Both the position numbers and the translations under genes were made by a program. Below, in pieces: positions 6,362-10,997 of a stretch of 10,997 nucleotides of DNA. How positions within the stretch are numbered: position 1 is the first letter of the stretch; each line of letters opens with the position of its first letter. Source of the DNA: Gammaproteobacteria bacterium UBA4475 (lineage in GTDB: Bacteria > Pseudomonadota > Gammaproteobacteria > Pseudomonadales > Azotimanducaceae); contig DGOD01000216.1 of assembly GCA_002389265.1 (NCBI GenBank), forward strand, positions 1-10,997. The letters run 5' to 3'. The notes under the pieces were generated by a model that was given only the letters and a program-made list of their open reading frames with translations, did no database searches and had not been told where the DNA came from.

Positions 6362-7615
6362 CTACGTCACCCTATCTGGTACTGGTTTCGTTTTCTCAAC
6401 ACTGGTGTACCAGGGCATGAGTAAGAAATAGGCAAAATAAATCGCCGTGCAAATCTGCGCAATAATGGTTCTCATCGGTGTCGGGTGAACCGTACCCAAA
6501 TAACCCAGAATAAAGAAACATATCACAAATACAGTCAGGAACATCTTGCTCGGCAGGCCCTTATAGCGCATGGATTTTACTGGCGACTTATCCAGCCAAG
6601 GCACGACAAACAAAATCGCAATCGCACCGGCCATCACCACCAGACCCCAAAATTTCGCAGTCATGCCAAACAACGGGAACGTTGCTGCCCGCAGCATCGA
6701 GTAATAAGGCGTGTAGTACCAGACAGGCGCTATCAGGTTCGGCGTTTTCAACGGATCCGCTGGCTCGAAATTGGGGTGCTCGAGTAAATAGCCACCGCCA
6801 TCAGGGAAAAAGAACATCACGGCAGAGAAAACGATCAGAAACATGATGATAGCCGGCACATCGTGACCAATGGTGTAATAAGGGTGGAAGGGGATGCCAT
6901 CGAGTGGCTTGCCGTCCTCATCCAGATGCTTTTTGATATCCACGCCGTCTGGATTGTTCGAGCCCACTTCGTGCAACGCGAGAATATGCAGAACCACTAA
7001 TACCAACAGTACAATAGGTACCGCGACTACATGCAGCGCAAAAAACCGGTTGAGTGTAATACCTGACATATTGAAATCGCCACGCACCCATACCGCCAGA
7101 CTATCGCCCACCACAGGGATAGCACCAGCCAGAGATACAATCACCTGGGCACCCCAATAGGACATGTTTCCCCAAGGTAACAAGTATCCAAAAAAGCCTT
7201 CAGCCATCAGCGCCAAATATATCAGCATGCCAAAGACCCAGATCAGTTCTCTCGGTTTCTGATAGGACCCATACATCAGTCCACGAAACATATGCAGATA
7301 GACCACCACGAAAAACGCCGATGCGCCGGTGGAATGCATGTACCGTAACAGCCAGCCATATTCCACGTCTCGCATGATGTATTCGATAGACTTGAAAGCC
7401 CCGTCACCGGTGGGCGTGTAGCTCATCGTCAACCAAATGCCCGTCAATAACTGATTCACCAGCACCACGAAAGACAGCACACCGAAGATGTACCAGAGGT
7501 TGAAATTTTTAGGCGCATAGTACTTTGACATATGCTTTTCGTAGGTTTCAGTAACCGGTAAACGGTCATCAACCCAGCGCATGATGTCTTTAAACTGCTG
7601 TTCCAATTTAGCCAT
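6362..7615 (-). CDS. petB: Ubiquinol:cytochrome c reductase, cytochrome b subunit
   Basis: Cytochrome b is the membrane core of the bc1 complex, carrying both b hemes and the quinol-oxidation (Qo) and quinone-reduction (Qi) sites. The 417 residues include the standard eight hydrophobic helices, the first at about 40-62. Heme-ligand histidines are His94 and His108 on helix B and His195 and His210 on helix D. The Qo-loop motif reads PVWY (297-300) instead of the PEWY of mitochondria. The sequence HEVGSNNPDG follows His210, as in other proteobacterial cytochromes b. The ATG shares its A with the petA TAA stop (TAATG), and the petB stop touches the petC start, so all three genes are probably translationally coupled. 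The protein is full length, and not fused to cytochrome c1 as it is in some alphaproteobacteria. Confidence 0.98.
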   Translation of the reverse strand: MAKLEQQFKDIMRWVDDRLPVTETYEKHMSKYYAPKNFNLWYIFGVLSFVVLVNQLLTGIWLTMSYTPTGDGAFKSIEYIMRDVEYGWLLRYMHSTGASAFFVVVYLHMFRGLMYGSYQKPRELIWVFGMLIYLALMAEGFFGYLLPWGNMSYWGAQVIVSLAGAIPVVGDSLAVWVRGDFNMSGITLNRFFALHVVAVPIVLLVLVVLHILALHEVGSNNPDGVDIKKHLDEDGKPLDGIPFHPYYTIGHDVPAIIMFLIVFSAVMFFFPDGGGYLLEHPNFEPADPLKTPNLIAPVWYYTPYYSMLRAATFPLFGMTAKFWGLVVMAGAIAILFVVPWLDKSPVKSMRYKGLPSKMFLTVFVICFFILGYLGTVHPTPMRTIIAQICTAIYFAYFLLMPWYTSVEKTKPVPDRVT

Positions 7616-8214
7616 TACGCTACTCCCTTGTCTTCGCCAATCACAAGGACTGAGTCATCTTCATAGTAATAAGGCGGAACCTCGAGGTTCGTAGGAGCCG
7701 GCACGCCACTGTAAACCCGCCCAGACATATCGAACTTAGAGCCATGGCACGGACAATAAAACCCACCCACCCACTCAGGATCGAATTCCTGCGGCGCTAT
7801 TTCGGGTTTAAACTTAGGCGAGCACCCAAGATGCGTACAGATACCAATCAGCACTAACACGTCCGGTCGAATCGACCGACTTTCGTTCCGGGCATATTCT
7901 GGTTGCTGGTCTGCTAAGGAATCGGGATCTGCCAAACGCGAGGTCTTGCTGCTCAAGCTAGCCAGCATCTCGTCTGTGCGTTTGACTACAAATACTGGCT
8001 TGTCGCGCCAGGCTGGAATTGGCCCGAGGATATCTCCCGGCTCCATCCTGCTGATGTCTACCTTGATCGGCGCGCCTGCAGCTAACGCCTTGGCGCTCGG
8101 GTTCCATGATCCGACAAACGGAATGGCGACACCAACAACACCCGCTGAACCTATCACTGCCGTCGCGCCGATTAAAAAATTACGGCGCGGCTCGTTAATA
8201 CCCTCATCACTCAA
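7615..8214 (-). CDS. petA: Ubiquinol:cytochrome c reductase, Rieske iron-sulfur subunit
   Basis: The Rieske subunit carries a 2Fe-2S cluster that accepts the first electron from quinol at the Qo site and shuttles it to cytochrome c1. With a TTG start at 8214 it has 199 residues, the usual pseudomonad-type length, and begins [13 protein letters not shown]. The twin arginines with RRNFL (10-14), ahead of a hydrophobic stretch at about 15-35, form the uncleaved Tat signal-anchor. Cluster ligands are Cys126 and His128 (CTHLGC) and Cys154 and His157 (CPCHG); Cys131 and Cys156 form the family disulfide. The TTG is chosen because GGAG stands 8 nt upstream and the resulting N terminus fits the family. 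The frame is open to a GTG at 8238, but that start would place the ribosome site inside the gene. First gene of petABC. Confidence 0.95.
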   Translation of the reverse strand: MSDEGINEPRRNFLIGATAVIGSAGVVGVAIPFVGSWNPSAKALAAGAPIKVDISRMEPGDILGPIPAWRDKPVFVVKRTDEMLASLSSKTSRLADPDSLADQQPEYARNESRSIRPDVLVLIGICTHLGCSPKFKPEIAPQEFDPEWVGGFYCPCHGSKFDMSGRVYSGVPAPTNLEVPPYYYEDDSVLVIGEDKGVA

Positions 8215-8221
8215 GATGATT

Positions 8222-8230
8222 TCTCCCCCC
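8222..8230 (-). promoter_or_regulatory. Strong ribosome binding site deciding the petA TTG start
   Basis: A purine run GGGGGGAGA on the minus strand lies 7 nt before the TTG at 8214. Its strength explains how a TTG codon could serve, and it rules against the upstream GTG at 8238. Confidence 0.65.
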
Positions 8231-8241
8231 AATACCACAGC

Positions 8242-8260
8242 AAAAAACAGCCAATGGCTG
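8242..8260 (-). terminator. Hairpin with six-T run just before petA
   Basis: On the minus strand CAGCC (8260-8256) pairs with GGCTG (8252-8248) around a 3-nt ATT loop, and six T follow at once (8247-8242). This is the form of a short intrinsic terminator. It lies only 27 nt before the petA start, so it could end rpsI transcription or act as an attenuator in the petA leader. The 5-bp stem is short. Confidence 0.5.
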
Positions 8261-8273
8261 CCGATGGTTTATC

Positions 8274-8303
8274 ATTAAAGTCTGCCAATTCTACCACACC
8301 CAA
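8274..8303 (-). promoter_or_regulatory. Candidate petABC promoter
   Basis: On the minus strand TTGGGT (8303-8298) and TTTAAT (8279-8274) are separated by 18 bp. The -10 matches the consensus at 5 of 6 positions, the -35 at only 3 of 6. A second -10-like TAGAAT lies at 8293-8288 without a good -35. Transcription from here would include the hairpin at 8242-8260 in the petA leader. Confidence 0.35.
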
Positions 8304-8364
8304 AGTTCATAATGCGCCTCGGCAGAGGATTCTTTACTGGTATGATCACGACGCCAGAAACACA

Positions 8365-8393
8365 ATGGCCACAAGGTATCCCCCATGGCCACA
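8365..8393 (-). repeat. Tandem 9-bp repeat TGTGGCCAT, 20-bp period, after rpsI
   Basis: Two exact copies of TGTGGCCAT (8393-8385 and 8373-8365 on the minus strand) are offset by 20 bp, close to two helical turns. Each contains the palindrome TGGCCA, so the transcript could also fold the two copies on each other, with a weakly T-rich stretch after it. It lies 16 bp after the rpsI stop and about 150 bp before petA. Confidence 0.5.
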
Positions 8394-8408
8394 GGCTGAG
8401 CCAATAGA

Positions 8409-8795
8409 CTATCGCTTGGAGAACTGAGGCTTCTTTCGGGCCTTACGCAAACCAACTTTCTTACGTTCAACGACACGCGCGTCGCGAGTTACGAAGCCGG
8501 CTTTTCGTAGAGACGGACGTAATGTTTCGTCGTACTCCATCAGCGCTCGTGTGATACCGTGGCGAATCGCGCCCGCTTGACCTGAACCACCGCCACCGCG
8601 GACAGTCACATAAAAATCAAACTTGTCTTTCATTTCAACCAGTTCAAGTGGTTGACGAACGACCATCCGCGCCGTTTCACGACCAAAATACAAGTCAAGA
8701 GGCTTGTCGTTGACGACGATATTGCCCTGTCCAGCTGTCATGAAGACCCGAGCCTTGGACGATTTTCTTCTTCCTGTTCCATAATACTGCGTCAT
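8409..8795 (-). CDS. rpsI: 30S ribosomal protein S9
   Basis: S9 belongs to the head of the small ribosomal subunit; its extended basic C-terminal tail reaches the P-site tRNA. The 128-residue product is close to the family length (130 in E. coli). Typical blocks are [14 protein letters not shown] at the N terminus, [17 protein letters not shown] in the middle and the basic end [11 protein letters not shown] with the invariant SKR terminus. The ATG at 8795 has AAGG 7 nt upstream. The gene follows rplM by 13 bp, the conserved rplM-rpsI operon. Nothing unusual is seen. Confidence 0.98.
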   Translation of the reverse strand: MTQYYGTGRRKSSKARVFMTAGQGNIVVNDKPLDLYFGRETARMVVRQPLELVEMKDKFDFYVTVRGGGGSGQAGAIRHGITRALMEYDETLRPSLRKAGFVTRDARVVERKKVGLRKARKKPQFSKR

Positions 8796-8808
8796 AGATA
8801 AGCCTTAA

Positions 8809-9237
8809 CTATAGTTCAAGTACTTGCGGCTGCTGAGCCGTATGTGGGTGCTCACTGCCAGCGTAAACTTTCAGTTTCGTTAGCATTGAATAACTGAGCT
8901 TGTTCTTCGGCATCATACCCTTGACCGCTTTTTGGATAATTCGCTCCGGCGCCTTATCAATCAACTTGTCAAAAGTAATCGACTTGATACCGCCAGGGAA
9001 ACCTGTGTGGTGGTAATACACCTTGTCAGTGGTTTTGTTGCCCGTCACCCGCACCTTCTCGGCGTTGACAACGACGATATAATCACCGGTATCAACATGG
9101 GGGGTAAATTCGGCTTTATGCTTACCACGCAGACGGTTGGCAATCTCTGTCGCCATCCGGCCCAGGGTCTTATCAGTGGCGTCGACGACGTACCAACTGT
9201 GCTTCGCTGTTTCTTTTTTGGCTGATATTGTTTTCAT
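8809..9237 (-). CDS. rplM: 50S ribosomal protein L13
   Basis: L13 is an early-assembly protein of the large ribosomal subunit. The start at 9237 ([20 protein letters not shown]) gives 142 residues, identical to the E. coli length, with the expected [29 protein letters not shown] and [10 protein letters not shown] segments. The frame stays open upstream for 44 more codons (to 9369), but that stretch does not resemble L13 and contains leader structure. The Shine-Dalgarno is poor (only CGG upstream), which would fit translational control; in E. coli L13 represses rplM-rpsI through the leader. It is first in the operon with rpsI. Confidence 0.98.
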   Translation of the reverse strand: MKTISAKKETAKHSWYVVDATDKTLGRMATEIANRLRGKHKAEFTPHVDTGDYIVVVNAEKVRVTGNKTTDKVYYHHTGFPGGIKSITFDKLIDKAPERIIQKAVKGMMPKNKLSYSMLTKLKVYAGSEHPHTAQQPQVLEL

Positions 9238-9256
9238 GGATAAACCGTTATGTTGG

Positions 9257-9280
9257 AAAAACACACCTGGCTCAACCAGG
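9257..9280 (-). promoter_or_regulatory. Leader hairpin with T-run upstream of rplM, possible autoregulatory or attenuator element
   Basis: On the minus strand CCTGG (9280-9276) pairs with CCAGG (9270-9266), with a possible extra U-G pair closing the 5-nt loop. TGTG and then five T (9261-9257) follow. The element ends 19 nt before the rplM ATG. It could be an intrinsic-terminator-like attenuator or a protein-binding leader hairpin. Confidence 0.4.
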
Positions 9281-9295
9281 ATTTCGCGAGGGCGC

Positions 9296-9324
9296 ATGTT
9301 AACCAACCCCGCAACTCCGTGCAA
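9296..9324 (-). promoter_or_regulatory. Candidate rplM-rpsI promoter
   Basis: On the minus strand TTGCAC (9324-9319) and TAACAT (9301-9296) are spaced 17 bp apart. Matches to the sigma-70 consensus are moderate (3 and 4 of 6). Transcription would begin near 9290 and give a leader of about 50 nt carrying the hairpin at 9266-9280. Confidence 0.35.
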
Positions 9325-9338
9325 CACAAATCCACGGG

Positions 9339-9361
9339 AAAAACCTTGCCAAAACCGGCAA
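9339..9361 (-). terminator. Intrinsic terminator downstream of zapE
   Basis: On the minus strand TTGCC (9361-9357) pairs with GGCAA (9350-9346) around a 6-nt loop. GG and five T (9343-9339) follow. It lies 29 nt after the zapE stop and upstream of the candidate rplM promoter, so it would separate zapE from the ribosomal operon. Confidence 0.55.
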
Positions 9362-9390
9362 TAGTACACACCGAGCTAATTTAGAGCTCA

Positions 9391-10512
9391 TCAGGGGTGG
9401 TGTTCACGCGCCAGATACTCCTCCGACTGCATTTCTTGCAAGCGGCTTTGGGTACGCTGGAACTCGAAGACCAGCCGCTCGCCCTGGTACAGCTCAAGTA
9501 CTGACACTGCCGCAGACAAGATTAATTTCACATTATGGTCATAGAACTCATCTACCAGACTGATGAATCTGCGGGCGGCATCTTCACGATCCACGGTAAA
9601 CTGCGGCACATTACTCACGAGCACCGTTTGGTATAGCATCGCTAACTCAATATAGTCATTTTGACTTCTCGGTCCTTCGCACAAAGCGCTGAACTCAAAC
9701 CACACCACACCATCGCCACAATAACGAGTCGGTATGTGCCGCCCTTCGATCTCAAGCAATACAGCAGACTCGCCCATATCCGGCGATAACGCCTTAAAAC
9801 TCCGCGCCAACCCCTCATCCGCCTGCGCATCCAACGGCGCATGATAGATTTCCGCATCTTGGAGTACCCGCAAGCGATAATCGACGCCGCCATCAACGTT
9901 CAAAATTGTCGTATTCGCATCAAGCAGCGCAATCGCGGGTAGAAATTTGCTCCGCTGCAGGCCATCACGGTAAAGATTCACCGGCGCCACGTTAGAGGTC
10001 GCAACCAGCACCACACCCTGCTGGAACAGGGCATCCAGCAGACCAGCCAATATCATCGCATCGGTAATGTCCGAGACAAAAAATTCGTCAAAACACAGAA
10101 CACGGCACTGTTGGGCAAAATCTCGGGCGATTTTGCGCAGCGGGTTCGGCTCACCTTGGAGCAGGTGCAGCTGCTGGTGAACATGGCGCATAAACCGATG
10201 GAAGTGCATTCGCCGCTTCTCGGCAAACGGTAATGACTCATAAAACAGATCCATCAGATAGGTCTTGCCGCGCCCAACACCACCCCAGAAGTACAAACCC
10301 TTAATCAAGTCCTGCGGCCTATGTCGCGTCTGCCGGCCGAGCAGGCGCCCGAGCCAGCCTGCTTCCGATATGCTAGACGTCGGTTTTAATGCCGTCAGAG
10401 CCTCATACAATCGCTGCAGGTGCTCTACTGCCTCAAGCTGCGCACTGTCAGACTGGATCTCGCCGCTGGCAACGACGGCCAGATAGGTTTTGGCAGGTCC
10501 GTGGAGTCTCAT
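9391..10512 (-). CDS. zapE: Cell division ATPase ZapE (AFG1-like)
   Basis: ZapE is an AFG1/LACE1-type P-loop ATPase that in E. coli associates with FtsZ at the constricting ring and matters under low oxygen or heat. From the ATG at 10512 there are 373 residues, about the family length. Walker A is GGVGRGKT (77-84) and Walker B is VLCFDEF (138-144). ATSN (171-174) is the sensor segment, and LYRDGLQRSKFLPAI (from 180) is the family block carrying arginine-finger candidates. The usual HFHRFMRHVHQQL block (103-115) links the Walker motifs. A GTG two codons upstream (10518) is a rival start, better spaced from the GGGG that overlaps the hisD end. It follows hisD by only a few bases. Confidence 0.95.
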   Translation of the reverse strand: MRLHGPAKTYLAVVASGEIQSDSAQLEAVEHLQRLYEALTALKPTSSISEAGWLGRLLGRQTRHRPQDLIKGLYFWGGVGRGKTYLMDLFYESLPFAEKRRMHFHRFMRHVHQQLHLLQGEPNPLRKIARDFAQQCRVLCFDEFFVSDITDAMILAGLLDALFQQGVVLVATSNVAPVNLYRDGLQRSKFLPAIALLDANTTILNVDGGVDYRLRVLQDAEIYHAPLDAQADEGLARSFKALSPDMGESAVLLEIEGRHIPTRYCGDGVVWFEFSALCEGPRSQNDYIELAMLYQTVLVSNVPQFTVDREDAARRFISLVDEFYDHNVKLILSAAVSVLELYQGERLVFEFQRTQSRLQEMQSEEYLAREHHP

Positions 10513-10523
10513 ATCCACCGATG

Positions 10524-10997
10524 CTACCCCTGAACCCGAAACTCGGCTGACCGTGCATGTGCTTCCAGGCCCTCCTCAACGGCAAGAATAGCCGCGTCAC
10601 GACTCAAACTCACCGCACCCGCGGCAGAACACCGAATCACCGAACTGCGCACCTGAAAGTCATAAACGCCCAAGGCGGAAGCAAACCTGGCGGTGCCACT
10701 GGTAGGCAACACATGACTTGGTCCGGCACTATAGTCGCCAACGGCCTCGGCGCTGTGCTTGCCGATAAAAATAGCGCCTGCATGTTTAATTCTGGGCAGC
10801 AACTCATCGGGGTTCTGCAGCGCAAGCTCTAGATGCTCGGGTGCGATTTTATTGACGATGGCGGCAATTTCATCGTCATTCTGAGCCAGAATCAAGGCGC
10901 CACGATCACCAATCGAACGCTGGATAATCCCTTCACGGGCCATGCCAGGCAGCCTCTCTGCAATCAATTCTGTCACCCGCTCAAGCAAGCTTTCATC
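10524..10997 (-). CDS. hisD: Histidinol dehydrogenase, C-terminal part (cut by the window edge)
   Basis: HisD carries out the last two steps of histidine synthesis, oxidising L-histidinol to L-histidine with NAD and zinc. Only the last 157 codons are here; the frame is open to the window end, so the gene continues to the right. Visible signatures are IAPEHLEL, holding the catalytic Glu-His pair, then GDYSAGPSHVLPTSG with the zinc-ligand Asp, and HA(R) near the end (GLEAHARS), which matches the C-terminal zinc-ligand His of the E. coli enzyme. The stop at 10524 is 11 nt before the zapE ATG. In pseudomonads hisC usually follows hisD; here zapE follows instead. Confidence 0.96.
   Translation of the reverse strand, partial: DESLLERVTELIAERLPGMAREGIIQRSIGDRGALILAQNDDEIAAIVNKIAPEHLELALQNPDELLPRIKHAGAIFIGKHSAEAVGDYSAGPSHVLPTSGTARFASALGVYDFQVRSSVIRCSAAGAVSLSRDAAILAVEEGLEAHARSAEFRVQG

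Noticed and set aside
8215..8238. GTG at 8238 as the petA start
   Set aside because: The strong Shine-Dalgarno would lie inside the gene, and the added residues do not fit the Rieske N terminus; TTG at 8214 does.
8291..8476. Minus-strand ORF between petA and rpsI
   Set aside because: It overlaps the rpsI 3' end in another frame; the peptide resembles nothing known, and I saw no good ribosome site.
1..10997. A novel defence, mobile or secondary-metabolism system
   Set aside because: Almost the whole length is occupied by well-known core genes, with no gap large enough for an unrecognised gene and no repeats or integrase.

Overview
The window is core chromosome from a gammaproteobacterium. 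The gene set and order (rnpB, rsmI, lpoA-yraN-dolP, sspAB, petABC, rplM-rpsI, zapE, hisD) resemble the Pseudomonas-type arrangement. LpoA, DolP and SspB with its ClpX-binding tail are gammaproteobacterial hallmarks. A cytochrome bc1 complex excludes Enterobacteria. Every gene is intact except hisD, which runs off the right edge. I see no mobile element, prophage, CRISPR array, tRNA or toxin/defence gene, and no previously undescribed system.

Layout, left to right. Positions 95-461 hold the RNase P RNA gene (minus strand), followed at 486-1340 by rsmI on the same strand. Divergent from rsmI, a plus-strand cell-envelope operon covers 1491-4299: lpoA (outer-membrane lipoprotein activator of PBP1A), yraN (UPF0102 nuclease-fold protein) and dolP (two-BON-domain lipoprotein), joined by start/stop overlaps. 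From 4404 to the right edge everything is on the minus strand. In transcription order this is hisD (3' part), zapE, rplM-rpsI, petA-petB-petC and sspA-sspB.

How the genes work together: petABC encode the three catalytic subunits of ubiquinol:cytochrome c reductase (Rieske protein, cytochrome b, cytochrome c1), with 1-base overlaps that suggest coupled translation. sspA and sspB are the stringent-starvation regulator and the SsrA-tag adaptor for ClpXP. rplM-rpsI encode ribosomal proteins L13 and S9. zapE encodes an AFG1-like cell-division ATPase. lpoA and dolP serve peptidoglycan and outer-membrane homeostasis.

Regulatory structure is visible in the gaps. Hairpins with T-runs lie after zapE, in the rplM leader, and just before petA. 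A long stem lies between petC and sspA. A tandem 9-bp repeat with 20-bp periodicity follows rpsI. Points worth a second look are the RNase P L15 loop, which lacks an obvious GGU; the PVWY variant and the unequal heme-ligand spacing of cytochrome b; and the absence of diaA from the lpoA operon.
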